Part shown: positions 16,754 to 25,922 of the stretch, piece after piece
Layout: each line of letters opens with the position of its first letter
How positions within the stretch are numbered: the stretch's first letter is position 1
NCBI RefSeq assembly: GCF_000801955.1
Contig: NZ_JSZO01000001.1
Span: 1-64,000 of the forward strand
Source: Ralstonia sp. A12
GTDB taxonomy: Bacteria > Pseudomonadota > Gammaproteobacteria > Burkholderiales > Burkholderiaceae
Length of the DNA stretch: 64,000 bases
Reading direction: 5' to 3'
Notes under the pieces: model-generated
Database searches by the model: none
What the model was told of the DNA's origin: nothing
The model's input: the letters and a program-made list of their open reading frames with translations, nothing else
Made by a program: the position numbers and the translations under genes

Positions 16754-17548
16754 TCAGCCGAGCAGTAGCGCGTCGTCGTCCACCTTGGCGCCGCGCGTTT
16801 CCTCGAACTTTTGCAGCAGGTGCGGCACGTCGAGGCCTTTGCGCTCCTCGCCCTGCACGTCGAGGATCACGTTGCCCTGGTGCAGCATCACCGTGCGGTC
16901 GCCGTAGTCGAGCGCTTGACGCATGGAGTGCGTGACCATCATCGTCGTCAGCTTGCTTTCCGAGACGATCTTGGCGGTCAGCTCCAGAACGAAGGCGGCC
17001 GTTTTGGGGTCCAGCGCGGCGGTGTGCTCGTCCAGCAGCAAAATGCGCGACGGTTGCAGCGAGGCCATCAGCAAGCTCACCGCTTGGCGTTGGCCGCCCG
17101 AGAGCAGGCCGATGCGATCCGTCAGGCGGTTTTCCAGCCCCAGGTCGAGCCGGCGCAGTTGCTCGCGGAAGATCTCGCGCCACTTGCGGTTGGTTGCGAA
17201 CGAGAAGCCACGACGCTGCCCGCGGCACATGGCCAGCGACATGTTCTCTTCGATGGTCAGGTTCTCGCAGGTGCCGGCCATCGGGTCCTGGAACACGCGG
17301 GCGACCTTGTCGGCGCGCTGCCAGGCGGTCTTGCGGGTGACGTCTTCACCGTTGATGGTGATGCTGCCCGAATCGACCAACTGGTCGCCGCTGATGGAGT
17401 TCAGGAACGTCGACTTGCCGGCGCCGTTCGAGCCGATCACGGCCACGAACTGGCCTGTGGGGATCTCCAGCGACAGGCCACGCAGCGCGCGGGTTTCGAT
17501 CGGCGTGCCGGGGTTGAAGGTGAGGGTGAGTCCTTGTGCGCTCAGCAT
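16754..17548 (-). CDS. ABC transporter ATPase (TrpZ/COG1101-like)
   Basis: This 264-residue cytoplasmic ATPase starts at the ATG at 17548 (MLSAQGLTLT), one base after the permease stop. Walker A is GSNGAGKST, the signature is LSGGQRQAVSLLMA, Walker B is ILLLDEHTAALD with His in place of the usual Pro (also seen in this family), and the switch is MVTHSM. With the permease at 17550-18458 and the lipoprotein-type or periplasmic binding protein at 18643-19623 it forms a complete importer of the COG2984/COG4120/COG1101 family. Gram-positive members (TrpXYZ) take up tryptophan; the ligand here is unknown. Confidence 0.85.
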   Translation of the reverse strand: MLSAQGLTLTFNPGTPIETRALRGLSLEIPTGQFVAVIGSNGAGKSTFLNSISGDQLVDSGSITINGEDVTRKTAWQRADKVARVFQDPMAGTCENLTIEENMSLAMCRGQRRGFSFATNRKWREIFREQLRRLDLGLENRLTDRIGLLSGGQRQAVSLLMASLQPSRILLLDEHTAALDPKTAAFVLELTAKIVSESKLTTMMVTHSMRQALDYGDRTVMLHQGNVILDVQGEERKGLDVPHLLQKFEETRGAKVDDDALLLG

Positions 17549-17549
17549 G

Positions 17550-18458
17550 TCAGTTCCCCTTGGAGCCGTTCTTGGCCAGCTTGCCGAACACCTTGCGGCG
17601 CACACCGGGAAGCACGAGAGCGATCACCACCAGCGCGGCGGTCACCATGTTCAGATCCTGCGCCTGCAGGCCGATGAAATCGCTGTTGAGCGCCAGGGCG
17701 ATGAAGAAGCGATACAGGATCGCGCCCACCACCACGGCCAGCGTGGTCAGCACCAGGCGGCGTGCCGGCAGCACGGTCTCGCCGATGATGACGGCGGCCA
17801 GGCCGATCACGATGGTGCCGATACCCATCGACACATCCGCGCCGCCTTGCGTTTGCGCGTACAGCGCACCGGCAAGGGCGACCAGCGCGTTGGACAGCGC
17901 CATGCCGGCCAGCGTAGCGCGGCCGGTAGCCACGCCTTGGGCGCGTGCCATGCGGGGGTTGGCGCCGGTGGCACGCAGCGCGAGGCCGACCTGCGTGGAG
18001 AAGAACCAGTCCACCAGCAGCTTGACCACGACCACCACCACGGCCAGCAGCACCGGGCGGAACACGTAGTCGGGCATCCATTCCGGCTGCAGCAGCGAGA
18101 ACACGGTCGGCTCGGTAATGAGCGGCACGTTCGGCTTGCCCATGATGCGCAGGTTGACCGAGTACAGCGCGATCATCATCAGAATACTGGCGAGCAGATC
18201 CATGATCTTCAGGCGCACGTTGAGCCAGCCCGTGATGAAGCCCGCAGCGGCACCAGCCAGCGTGCCGCACAGGGTCGCCGTGAACGGATCGTGTCCGCCG
18301 GCGATGAGCGTGGCTGCAACAGCGCCACCCATAGGGAAGCTGCCGTCGACAGTGAGGTCAGGGAAGTTGAGGATGCGGAAGGAAATCAGCACCCCGAGCG
18401 CCACGAGACTGAAGATCAGACCGATCTCCAGGGCGCCGAGTAACGAAAAAAGTGACAT
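17550..18458 (-). CDS. ABC transporter permease (TrpY/COG4120-like)
   Basis: This 302-residue inner-membrane protein has about eight to nine hydrophobic segments. The motifs VDGSFPMGGAVAA near the N-terminus and LTTLAVVVGAILYRFFIALAL in the C-terminal half (given by ends) are typical of the branched-chain-type (BPD_transp_2) permeases paired with COG2984 binding proteins. It lacks the classic EAA loop, as expected for this family. The stop lies one base before the ATPase start, so the two are translationally coupled. The binding protein gene is 184 bases upstream in the same direction. Confidence 0.87.
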   Translation of the reverse strand: MSLFSLLGALEIGLIFSLVALGVLISFRILNFPDLTVDGSFPMGGAVAATLIAGGHDPFTATLCGTLAGAAAGFITGWLNVRLKIMDLLASILMMIALYSVNLRIMGKPNVPLITEPTVFSLLQPEWMPDYVFRPVLLAVVVVVVKLLVDWFFSTQVGLALRATGANPRMARAQGVATGRATLAGMALSNALVALAGALYAQTQGGADVSMGIGTIVIGLAAVIIGETVLPARRLVLTTLAVVVGAILYRFFIALALNSDFIGLQAQDLNMVTAALVVIALVLPGVRRKVFGKLAKNGSKGN

Positions 18459-18642
18459 GACAGAGTAGGGCGAGGTGGTTGGGCACCACGCCGTCAGGCA
18501 AAGAAGGCGATGAACGGGGACGCTTGAGGGTAGAGCGCGAGCGCCCGGCCATTATGCGGCGGATAACCGCGTTTGGATTCGGGCTGCTGGACCCGCGCCG
18601 GGCGGCTTCCGTTGGGTGGAAGCCGGTCCGGCGCCTTGCGAC

Positions 18643-19623
18643 TTACTTGATGACTTCCTTGGCGTCCTTCAGCAGGTCTGCCGACAGGGTCACGCCTTGC
18701 TTCTTGGCGGCGCCTTCGTTCACGAACAGTTCCAGGTTGGAGCTGCCGGCCGAGGCGATTGCGCCCGGCTTCTCGCCCTTCAGGATGCGGGCAACGACAG
18801 CACCGGTCTGCTTGCCCAGGTCGTAGTAGTTGATGCCCAGCGCGGCGATGGCGCCACGCTTCACGCTGTCCGTATCACCGGCCACCAGCGGGATCTTCGC
18901 TTCGTTGGCCACCTTCACCAGCGACTCATACGCCGACACCACGTTGTTGTCGGTGTTCGTGTAGATCACGTCGACCTTGCCGATCAGGTTCTTGGCGGAC
19001 GGGGCGATGTCCACGGTGCGCGGGGCAGCCGATTCCACCAGCGTCATGCCCTGGGCCGTCAGGAGCTTCTTCAGTTCGTTGACGACCACGACCGAGTTGG
19101 CTTCACCCGGGTTGTAGACCATGCCCACGCGCTTGGCGCCCGGCACCACGCGCTTGATCAGGGCGATCTGCTTGTCCAGCGGCAGCTTGTCGGACACGCC
19201 GGTCACGTTGGTGCCCGTCGGTTCCCAGCTCTTGACCAGTTGGGCGGCAACCGGGTCAGTCACACCGGAGTAGACCACCGGGATGCTCTTGGTGGCGGCA
19301 ACCACGGCCTGCGCCGACGGCGTGGCGATGGCGACGATGGCATCCGGCTTGTCGCCGATGAACTTGCGGGCGATCTGCGCGGCGGTGGCGGTGCTGCCTT
19401 GCGCGCTCTGGTATTCCCACTTCAGGTTCTTGCCGGCGTCGAAGCCTTCGGCCTTGAGCTGTTCCTTGGCGCCGTCGCGGATGGCGTCGAGAGCCGGGTG
19501 CTCAACGATGGCCAGCACTTCGACCGACTTGGTAGCCTGGGCCAGCGCCGGGGTGGCTTGCAGAAGTGCCATCGGAATGGCGGCAAGCGCAGCGAGGCGG
19601 AAGGCGTGCTTGAAGCTGGACAT
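18643..19623 (-). CDS. ABC transporter substrate-binding protein (TrpX/COG2984-like)
   Basis: This 326-residue periplasmic binding protein starts with a signal peptide ending near ALAQATKS (about residue 29). AGGAG precedes the ATG at 19623. The two-lobed fold is suggested by VEVLAIVEHPALDAIRDG, IVAIATPSAQAVVAATKSIPVVYSGVTDPV (given by ends), MVYNPGEANS, YTNTDNNVVSAYESLV and ALGINYYDLGKQTG, which are characteristic of COG2984. It is the ligand-recognition subunit for the permease and ATPase downstream. A sequence this close to TrpX allows an amino acid or a related aromatic ligand, but that is inference. Confidence 0.87.
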   Translation of the reverse strand: MSSFKHAFRLAALAAIPMALLQATPALAQATKSVEVLAIVEHPALDAIRDGAKEQLKAEGFDAGKNLKWEYQSAQGSTATAAQIARKFIGDKPDAIVAIATPSAQAVVAATKSIPVVYSGVTDPVAAQLVKSWEPTGTNVTGVSDKLPLDKQIALIKRVVPGAKRVGMVYNPGEANSVVVVNELKKLLTAQGMTLVESAAPRTVDIAPSAKNLIGKVDVIYTNTDNNVVSAYESLVKVANEAKIPLVAGDTDSVKRGAIAALGINYYDLGKQTGAVVARILKGEKPGAIASAGSSNLELFVNEGAAKKQGVTLSADLLKDAKEVIK

Positions 19624-19871
19624 AAGGATCTCCTGTTTTCCTTTTGGGTGGTTTCGCTCTGGCGACGGGCGGGATGAGCCCCTGCTGGCGTGGTTGGTTT
19701 TCAGACGTTCTTGAGCGCACCGAAGCAGTGCAAAGCCGGCGCACGTGGGCGCACATTATGAGACAAATCTCAGCGCTTTTCAGCAAACACTTCAGAAGCG
19801 CTTTGAGGCATACCTGATTGACCGGGCAAGGGTTTCACGTTGCGTGCGATCGATCCTGGGCCCAAAAATCA

Positions 19872-19898
19872 AAAAGGGGCACGAGGCCCCTTTTCTAC
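19872..19898 (-). terminator. Rho-independent terminator after parvulin gene
   Basis: On the minus strand AAAAGGGGC-CTCGT-GCCCCTTTT, a 9-base stem and 5-base loop, is followed by T-rich sequence (TTGATTTTTGG). It lies 21 bases past the stop of the peptidylprolyl isomerase gene. Confidence 0.85.
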
Positions 19899-19918
19899 AG
19901 CCCCCTGCGGGGCGGTGA

Positions 19919-20716
19919 TTACTGGATCTTCGCCTTTTCGCGCAGATCCTTCAGCATTGCCTGGAACTTGCTGCGTTGCCAGTTCTGGTCGCCCATCATC
20001 ATTTCGAGCAACTGCGGCTTGACCTCTTCGTAGGACGGGATCTTCGCGTCGCGCGTGTCGTCCAGGCGGATCACGTGCCAGCCGAATTGCGACTTGACCG
20101 GCGTCTGGGTGATCTCACCCTTCTTCAGGCCCGTGAGGGCGGCTGAGAACTCCGGCACATAGGTGCCCGGGTTCGCCCAGTCCAGATCGCCGCCGTTGGC
20201 GCCCGATCCCTTGTCCTTCGATTGGGCCTTGGCAATGGCTTCGAAATTGCCGCCAGCCTTGAGCTTGGCGATGATCGCCTTCGCGTCGGCTTCCTTGTCC
20301 ACCAGGATGTGGTGGGCGTGGTATTCCTTGCCGTTGCCGAACTGCGCCTTGATCTTCTCGTACTGCTTTTGCAGTTCGTCTTCGGTGGCGGGGCTGTTCT
20401 TGACGTAGTCCTCGAACTCGGCGGCCACCAGCACGTTCAGGCGGGATGCGGCCAGTTGTTCTTGCACGTCGTCGCGCTCCAGCAGGCCACGCTTGGCGGC
20501 GTCCTGCTCGATCAGTTCGCGGTCGATCAGCATGTCGCGGGCCTTGCTGCGCAGCTCCGGCGATTCGGGCTGGCCCGACTTCTTGATCAGCGCGTCCACC
20601 TTGGCGCTCGGGATGGCTTTGCCGTTGACCACGGCGGCGTTTTGCGCCATGGCGGGTGCAACGGTCGCAGCAAGGGCAACAGCCAGCAGGCTGGCGGTGA
20701 GGCTGGAAATCTTCAT
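19919..20716 (-). CDS. Periplasmic peptidylprolyl isomerase, parvulin type
   Basis: This 265-residue protein has a signal peptide ending at AMA-QN (about residue 25), a SurA-like helical N-terminal region (about 30-125) and a PpiC/parvulin rotamase domain (about 130-225) with YHAHHILVD, GGDLDWANPGTYVPEF and VKSQFGWHVIRLDD. It catalyses prolyl cis-trans isomerisation and assists outer-membrane or secreted protein folding. It lies downstream of bolA and yciB with short spacing, a conserved order in Burkholderiales, and ends at a strong terminator. It is expected to be constitutive or envelope-stress responsive. Confidence 0.93.
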   Translation of the reverse strand: MKISSLTASLLAVALAATVAPAMAQNAAVVNGKAIPSAKVDALIKKSGQPESPELRSKARDMLIDRELIEQDAAKRGLLERDDVQEQLAASRLNVLVAAEFEDYVKNSPATEDELQKQYEKIKAQFGNGKEYHAHHILVDKEADAKAIIAKLKAGGNFEAIAKAQSKDKGSGANGGDLDWANPGTYVPEFSAALTGLKKGEITQTPVKSQFGWHVIRLDDTRDAKIPSYEEVKPQLLEMMMGDQNWQRSKFQAMLKDLREKAKIQ

Positions 20717-20758
20717 GGGATTGCGTTCGAGGGAAGGACGAGTGAGCGTGGAATGCGC

Positions 20759-21031
20759 TTACGTGTTTTCTTCGGGAGTGACCGCGCGGATCGCCAGGGC
20801 ATGAATCGCCGCTGGCCACAGCGTGTGCAGCGCATCATACACCATGCGATGGCGCGCAACGCGGCTCTTGCCGGCGAAGGCTGAGCTGACGATTTCGACG
20901 TTGTAATGTCCGCCGCCGGAGGCCGCGCCGGCGTGGCCGGCGTGCTTGGCGCTGTCGTCTTCAACGACAAGGTGGATGGGCTGGAAGGCCTCGCGCAGCA
21001 GGCGCTCGATTTCGCGCGGGTCTGCGGCCAT
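20759..21031 (-). CDS. bolA: BolA-family protein
   Basis: This 90-residue protein has the BolA fold: an N-terminal helix (IERLLREAF), VVEDDSAKHAGHAG, HYNVEIVSSAFAGKSRVARHRMVYDAL and HALAIRA. The conserved His near AKHAGH can ligate a [2Fe-2S] cluster shared with a monothiol glutaredoxin. The family is linked to iron sensing, cluster delivery and cell shape. Its ATG overlaps the yciB stop by one base (TGATG), so translation is coupled. The downstream gene is the parvulin. Confidence 0.93.
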   Translation of the reverse strand: MAADPREIERLLREAFQPIHLVVEDDSAKHAGHAGAASGGGHYNVEIVSSAFAGKSRVARHRMVYDALHTLWPAAIHALAIRAVTPEENT

Positions 21032-21600
21032 CAGATCTGTTCCTTCGAGTTGTCGACAGTTTTGTCGGCGGGGCGCTCTTGCATGTGACGGGCGAGCCAG
21101 ACGCTCTGCACGAGGATGAACAGCACCATCAGGCCCATCGAGCCGAACAGCTTGAAGTTGACCCAGACGTCGGTGTCAAAGTGGTAGGCCACGTACAGGT
21201 TCAGGCCACCCATGGCCAGGAAGAACACGGCCCACACCAGGTTCAGTCGGCCCCACATCTGTTCGGGCAGCGACACCTGCTGCTCCATCATGGCGCGGAT
21301 GAGGTTCTTGCGAACGAACACTACGCTGCCCAGCAGCACGACGCCAAACAGCCAGTACAGCACCGTCGGCTTCCACTTGATGAAGGTGTCGTTGTGGAAG
21401 ATGAGCGTTGCGCCGCCAAACACGCCGATGATGAGCAACGACAGCCACTGCATGGCGTCCACCTTGCGGTGCTTGAACCACACCCAGGCGATCTGCAGCA
21501 CGGTGGCGACCATCGCGACGGTGGTCGCCACATAAATACCGGCCACCTTGAAGGCAGCAAAGAACAGGATGACCGGGAACAGATCGAACAGGAATTTCAT
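21031..21600 (-). CDS. yciB: Inner-membrane septation protein A
   Basis: This 189-residue inner-membrane protein of the YciB/IspZ family begins [18 protein letters not shown] with hydrophobic segments at about 5-22, 25-40, 50-68, 75-92, 118-140 and 150-168. Conserved blocks are [18 protein letters not shown] and [26 protein letters not shown], given by their ends. Members help cell envelope and division homeostasis. It starts the yciB-bolA-parvulin gene block, overlapping bolA by one base. Confidence 0.95.
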   Translation of the reverse strand: MKFLFDLFPVILFFAAFKVAGIYVATTVAMVATVLQIAWVWFKHRKVDAMQWLSLLIIGVFGGATLIFHNDTFIKWKPTVLYWLFGVVLLGSVVFVRKNLIRAMMEQQVSLPEQMWGRLNLVWAVFFLAMGGLNLYVAYHFDTDVWVNFKLFGSMGLMVLFILVQSVWLARHMQERPADKTVDNSKEQI

Positions 21601-21634
21601 GCGGGAACGCGCTTGTGCGGGCCTATGCGGAGGA

Positions 21635-22021
21635 TCAATCGCCGAATTTTAGCGCAGCCGAGTTGATGCAATACCGCAGGCCGGTCGGCGCAGGGCCATC
21701 TTCGAAGACGTGGCCGAGGTGCGCGCCGCAGTTCTTGCATTGCACTTCGATGCGCAGCATGCCGTGCGAACGGTCAGTCTTCTCGGCGATCACCTCGCCG
21801 TTGATGGGCTGGAAATAGCTTGGCCAGCCGCAACCCGCGTCAAACTTGGTCGACGATTCGAACAGCGGCGTGCCGCAACACACGCAGTTGTAGACGCCGC
21901 GCTCCCAGTGGTCCCAGTACTCGCCGGTGAAGGGGCGTTCGGTGGCGGCTTCGCGGGTGACGCGGTATTCAATGTCGGAGAGCTGGTCACGCCATTCGGC
22001 GTTGGTTTTCTGGACGGTCAT
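21635..22021 (-). CDS. msrB: Methionine-R-sulfoxide reductase MsrB
   Basis: This 128-residue enzyme starts at the ATG at 22021 ([10 protein letters not shown]). The zinc-binding pairs CVCC and CKNC and the active-site block [11 protein letters not shown] at the C-terminus define MsrB. It reduces the R epimer of methionine sulfoxide in proteins with thioredoxin as donor. It is predicted cytoplasmic, with no signal peptide. An upstream in-frame ATG at 22138 would add a 39-residue tail with no family match, so it is rejected. It lies between selO and yciB, all on the minus strand. Confidence 0.95.
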   Translation of the reverse strand: MTVQKTNAEWRDQLSDIEYRVTREAATERPFTGEYWDHWERGVYNCVCCGTPLFESSTKFDAGCGWPSYFQPINGEVIAEKTDRSHGMLRIEVQCKNCGAHLGHVFEDGPAPTGLRYCINSAALKFGD

Positions 22022-22160
22022 GTGATGAGACTCCTTGTTGGTGTCGCCAGCCGCTTCGTGGGCGGCTGACGTTGTTTTGTCGTGTTGCGGCGGCGATCCT
22101 GACAGGCGCGGATTAGAGCATGGCGTCAGTTCCAGCACATCACGCGTACCGCATGTCCGG

Positions 22161-23744
22161 TTACGACGAGCAGCTCACCTCGAGCGACGACGCCCAATCG
22201 GGCGCGGGCTGCGCGTAGTGCTCGAAGCCGGGGTGATTGTCAAACGGACGGGCCAGCACGGCGCGCAGGTTTTCGACCTCAGAGAAGTCCTTTTCCTTGG
22301 CGCGGCGGATGGCGATTTCGGCCAAGTGGTTGCGCAGCACGTATTTCGGGTTGACGCGGTGCATGGCTGCAGTGCGTTCCTCATCGGTTTGCGGCTCGGT
22401 CTGGAGGCGCTGGCGATAGGCGGCCAGCCACACGTCAGCGGCGGCGCGGTCGAAGAAGAAATCGCGCACGGTGCGCGCTTCTGCCGCGGCGGATGTGTCG
22501 TCGCGTCGCACCTCGGCGAGGTGGCGGAAGAAGAGCGTGTAGTCGGTGCGCTGTGTGTGCAGCAGCTTGAACAGGTCGCCGAGGAGGGCCTCATCGGTAT
22601 CCCGCGCGGTCGACAGGCCGAGCTTGACGCGGTAACGGGCGTGGAAGGCTGCGCCGTAGCCGTCACGGTAGGTGAGCAGTGTGTCTTGCGCGGCATCAAT
22701 AGCGGGTTGGGCCTGCGCTTCATCGCTCAAGTCGACGAAACCGTTGGGATCTTCGCCAAACAGCGGCAGCAGGGCTTGCGCCAGGCAGAACAGATTCCAG
22801 TAGCCGATCTGCGGTTGCTGGGCGTACGCGTAGCGGCCACCAGTGTCGGAGTGGTTGCAGATGTGGTTGGCGTCGAAGCCATCCAGGAAGCCGAACGGGC
22901 CGTAGTCGAGCGTGAGGCCGAGGATCGACATGTTGTCGGTGTTCATCACGCCGTGGCAGAAGCCGACGGCCTGCCATTGCGCCATCAGCTCGGCGGTGCG
23001 GCGGGCGACTTCACGCAGCATGGCCAGGTAGGGCTGCGGTGCGGTGCGGCAGTCCGGGTAGAAGCGGTCGATCACGTAGTCGGCCAGTGCGCGCAACTCG
23101 GGCAACTTTTCGTTGGCGGCAAAGTGCTCGAAGTGACCGAAACGCACGAATGACGGCGCCAGGCGCGTGACCACGGCGGCGGTTTCGATCTCTTCACGGC
23201 GGACCGGCGCATCGGTGCCGGTCACGCACAGTGCGCGCGTGGTCGGGATGCCGAGGCCTGCCATTGCTTCCGAGCACAAGAACTCGCGGATGGACGAGCG
23301 CAGCACGGCGCGCCCGTCGCCCATGCGCGAGTACGGTGTGCGGCCCGCGCCCTTGAGCTGGACTTCGCAGGGGCCGTCGGCGGTCTGCAGCTCAGTCAGC
23401 AGCAGCGCGCGGCCATCGCCCAACTGGCCGGCCCACACACCGAACTGGTGACCCGAGTAAACCGTGGCGAGCGGATCGCTCCAAGCGGCAATCGTGTTGC
23501 CTGTGAACACATCGAGCCCAGCAGGCGTATCAAGCGCTGCACGCGAAAGGCCCAGCGGCACGGCCGCTTGGGGCGAGAAGCCCACGAGATATGGCGCGCC
23601 TGCCGAGGACATTGGCATGGGCGACAACCGTGTCAGAAAACGCTCACCCAATGCAGAGAATCCGGGGGCAGCAGCAGGGCGGCTCGACCAGTCGAAGGTG
23701 CTGATAAGGGAATCGTCAGGCAGGGCGGCAGGGGAAGTCGGCAT
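22161..23744 (-). CDS. selO: Protein adenylyltransferase SelO
   Basis: This 527-residue pseudokinase of the SelO/YdiU (UPF0061) family transfers AMP to serine, threonine or tyrosine of target proteins, with a redox role in E. coli. Conserved blocks include [85 protein letters not shown] (ends given) and DNHPGF near the end. The C-terminus is CSS, which corresponds to the selenocysteine-Ser-Ser tail of animal SelO; the cysteine can form a regulatory disulfide. It starts at the ATG at 23744 and is followed by msrB, another redox-repair gene. Confidence 0.95.
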   Translation of the reverse strand: MPTSPAALPDDSLISTFDWSSRPAAAPGFSALGERFLTRLSPMPMSSAGAPYLVGFSPQAAVPLGLSRAALDTPAGLDVFTGNTIAAWSDPLATVYSGHQFGVWAGQLGDGRALLLTELQTADGPCEVQLKGAGRTPYSRMGDGRAVLRSSIREFLCSEAMAGLGIPTTRALCVTGTDAPVRREEIETAAVVTRLAPSFVRFGHFEHFAANEKLPELRALADYVIDRFYPDCRTAPQPYLAMLREVARRTAELMAQWQAVGFCHGVMNTDNMSILGLTLDYGPFGFLDGFDANHICNHSDTGGRYAYAQQPQIGYWNLFCLAQALLPLFGEDPNGFVDLSDEAQAQPAIDAAQDTLLTYRDGYGAAFHARYRVKLGLSTARDTDEALLGDLFKLLHTQRTDYTLFFRHLAEVRRDDTSAAAEARTVRDFFFDRAAADVWLAAYRQRLQTEPQTDEERTAAMHRVNPKYVLRNHLAEIAIRRAKEKDFSEVENLRAVLARPFDNHPGFEHYAQPAPDWASSLEVSCSS

Positions 23745-23912
23745 GAATCAGGGCGATCGATTAGCACAGGAAACGGCGCAAAAACAGTGCCGAATCGTCA
23801 AGAGTTGTGGTTGCCGCGGTGCGGAAAAATGCGCTCTGCGTAGGGGAAAACGCCATGTTGAGACGCAGCAACGCTATCGCGTATTGTACTTGGCAGTAAA
23901 AAAAGCTGCAGC

Positions 23913-23949
23913 CTGCGAACCCTTGCACCACAACGGTTCGCAGGGTTTT
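23913..23949 (+). terminator. Orphan terminator-like hairpin
   Basis: Nine-base stem CTGCGAACC/GGTTCGCAG with a 13-base loop, followed by GGTTTTT. No coding gene ends upstream on this strand, so it may end a short RNA or attenuate transcription reaching the ligase gene. Confidence 0.45.
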
Positions 23950-24043
23950 TCAGATGGCCGGGTAAACATGGGGGCCGATGTGGCAGCGCACAACAACAAC
24001 CCGTTGACGTGCTAGACGATCACGGGAACAATCGGCCAAAAAA

Positions 24044-24060
24044 TAGAACGGTTGTTCAGT
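24044..24060. promoter_or_regulatory. Candidate fatty-acid-type operator A
   Basis: TAGAACGGTTGTTCAGT shares the core and flank with TAGAACGATCGTTCAGT upstream of the esterase at 54401. It begins just after a possible promoter (TTGACG at 24004-24009, 17-base gap, AACAAT at 24027-24032), so a bound repressor would cover the transcription start. Such GAACG/CGTTC palindromes resemble sites of TetR-family fatty acid regulators; the regulator is inferred. Confidence 0.55.
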
Positions 24061-24076
24061 TTTTCTAGGAGACACC

Positions 24077-25705
24077 ATGGCCCTGATGGGACAAATGATG
24101 AGCAACCCTTTGCTCATCTCGACCATCATCGAACATGCAGCGCGCAATTCCGGTTCGACTGAAGTCGTGTCACGCCGTGTCGAGGGCGATATCCATCGCA
24201 CCACGTACCGGCAAGTGCGGGATCGCTCCAAGCAACTGGCAAATGCGCTGGCCGCACTGGGCGTGCAGCCCGGCGAGCGCGTCGGTACGCTGGCCTGGAA
24301 TGGCTATCGCCACCTTGAAATCTATTACGGCGTGTCCGGCTCGGGTTCGGTGTGCCACACCATCAACCCGCGGCTGTTTCCGGACCAGATCGCCTATATC
24401 GTCAATCACGCTGACGATCAGTACGTCTTCTTTGACCTGACCTTCGTGCCGCTCATCGAGGGCATCGCGGCACATTGCCCGAACGTGAAGGGTTGGGTGG
24501 CGATGACGGATCGCGCGCACATGCCCAACTCCAGCGTGCCGATGCTCTGCTATGAAGAGTTGCTGGATGCGCAGAGCGCTGAATACACCTGGCCGCAGTT
24601 CGACGAGAACACGGCCTCCAGCCTTTGCTACACGTCGGGCACGACGGGCAACCCGAAGGGGGCGCTGTATTCGCATCGTTCCACGGTGCTGCACTCGTAC
24701 GCCTCGGCATTGCCGGATGCGCTGGGGTGCTCGGCGCAGGACGTCATCCTGCCCGTGGTGCCGATGTTCCACGTCAATGCGTGGGGCTTGCCGTATTCGG
24801 TGCCGCTGGTGGGGGCCAAGCTGGTCTTCCCGGGGCCGAAGCTGGATGGCGCTTCCGTCTACGAGTTGTTCGAGCAGGAGAAGGTGACCTTCTCCGCCGG
24901 TGTGCCGACGGTGTGGCTGGGGCTGCTGCAGCACGTGCAGTCCAACAATCTCAAGTTCTCGACATTCCGCCGCACCGTCATCGGTGGATCGGCTGCGCCG
25001 CCGGCCATGATCCGTACGCTGAAATCGCTCGATGTGGAAGTCATCCATGCCTGGGGCATGACCGAGATGTCGCCGCTGGGCACGACCTGCAAGCTGATGG
25101 GCAAACACGCCGACCTGCCCGAAGAAGCCAAGCAGCACGTGCTCGAACGCCAGGGCCGTGCCATCTACGGCGTCGACATGAAGATCGTCGATGCAGAAGG
25201 CCACGAACTGCCGTGGGACGGCAAGGCCTTTGGTGATCTCTACGTGCGCGGGCCGTGGATCATCGATAGCTATTACCGGGGCGATCATTCACCGCTGGTG
25301 GACGGCTGGTTCCCGACCGGTGACGTGGCGAATATCGATGCCGACGGTTACATGCAGATCACCGATCGCAGCAAGGACGTGATCAAGTCCGGCGGCGAGT
25401 GGATTTCGTCCATCGACGTGGAGAACGTGGCCGCCGCGCACCCTGCCGTGCACATGGCCGCATGCATCGCTATCCACCACCCCAAGTGGGACGAGCGCCC
25501 GCTGCTGGTGGTGATGAAGAAGCCGGGCGCCGAGCTCACGCGTGAGGAGATGCTCAAGTTCTTCGAGGGCAAGATCGCCAAGTGGTGGATTCCGGATGAC
25601 GTGGTGTTTGTCACCGAGATTCCGCTCACGGCCACCGGCAAGATGCAGAAACTCAAGCTGCGCGAGCAGTTCAAGGACTACCAGTTCCCGGCCGCACAGG
25701 CCTAG
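24077..25705 (+). CDS. Medium/long-chain acyl-CoA ligase (AMP-forming)
   Basis: This 542-residue adenylate-forming enzyme joins a fatty or thioether carboxylate to CoA with ATP. Motif A3 [16 protein letters not shown] lies near residues 184-199, [13 protein letters not shown] near 330, the TGD motif in [11 protein letters not shown] near 415, [12 protein letters not shown] near 440, and the catalytic Lys in LTATGKMQK near 525. The N-terminus ([17 protein letters not shown]) matches the long-chain/DmdB-like ligases of proteobacteria. AGGAGACACC precedes the ATG. It is followed after 217 bases by a Liv-type ABC importer, suggesting coupled import and activation. The chain length specificity is not readable. 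Confidence 0.88.
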   Translation: MALMGQMMSNPLLISTIIEHAARNSGSTEVVSRRVEGDIHRTTYRQVRDRSKQLANALAALGVQPGERVGTLAWNGYRHLEIYYGVSGSGSVCHTINPRLFPDQIAYIVNHADDQYVFFDLTFVPLIEGIAAHCPNVKGWVAMTDRAHMPNSSVPMLCYEELLDAQSAEYTWPQFDENTASSLCYTSGTTGNPKGALYSHRSTVLHSYASALPDALGCSAQDVILPVVPMFHVNAWGLPYSVPLVGAKLVFPGPKLDGASVYELFEQEKVTFSAGVPTVWLGLLQHVQSNNLKFSTFRRTVIGGSAAPPAMIRTLKSLDVEVIHAWGMTEMSPLGTTCKLMGKHADLPEEAKQHVLERQGRAIYGVDMKIVDAEGHELPWDGKAFGDLYVRGPWIIDSYYRGDHSPLVDGWFPTGDVANIDADGYMQITDRSKDVIKSGGEWISSIDVENVAAAHPAVHMAACIAIHHPKWDERPLLVVMKKPGAELTREEMLKFFEGKIAKWWIPDDVVFVTEIPLTATGKMQKLKLREQFKDYQFPAAQA

Positions 25706-25922
25706 CAGTCAGAACAGAAACCGCCGCCCGCGCACCAGCATCAAGCCGGGCGTGAGGACGGCGGACGCAAGACAACCGGATCAGGGCCAGCCACTGCAAG
25801 AGACACGCGGTGGAATGAAGCCCGGGCGCGTTGCAACCTGGAGACGCCAACAGCCGACGTACCCGCCAGAGGTGCGCCGGAGAGTGACTCGCGGCTGCCT
25901 CCACCACCTGAAGGAGACACGC

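Larger units (their letters stand above)
23745..24076. other. Intergenic region with hairpin and operator, 332 bases
   Basis: The spacer lies between divergent selO and the acyl-CoA ligase. It holds a terminator-like hairpin (23913-23949) with no plus-strand gene upstream of it, and the promoter/operator region of the ligase (24004-24076). No tRNA and no convincing open frame are present. Confidence 0.6.

Noticed and set aside
24170-25288. Long minus-strand open frame across the acyl-CoA ligase gene
   Set aside because: Low-complexity, arginine and histidine-rich product with no domain. It is a shadow of the GC-rich plus-strand gene.
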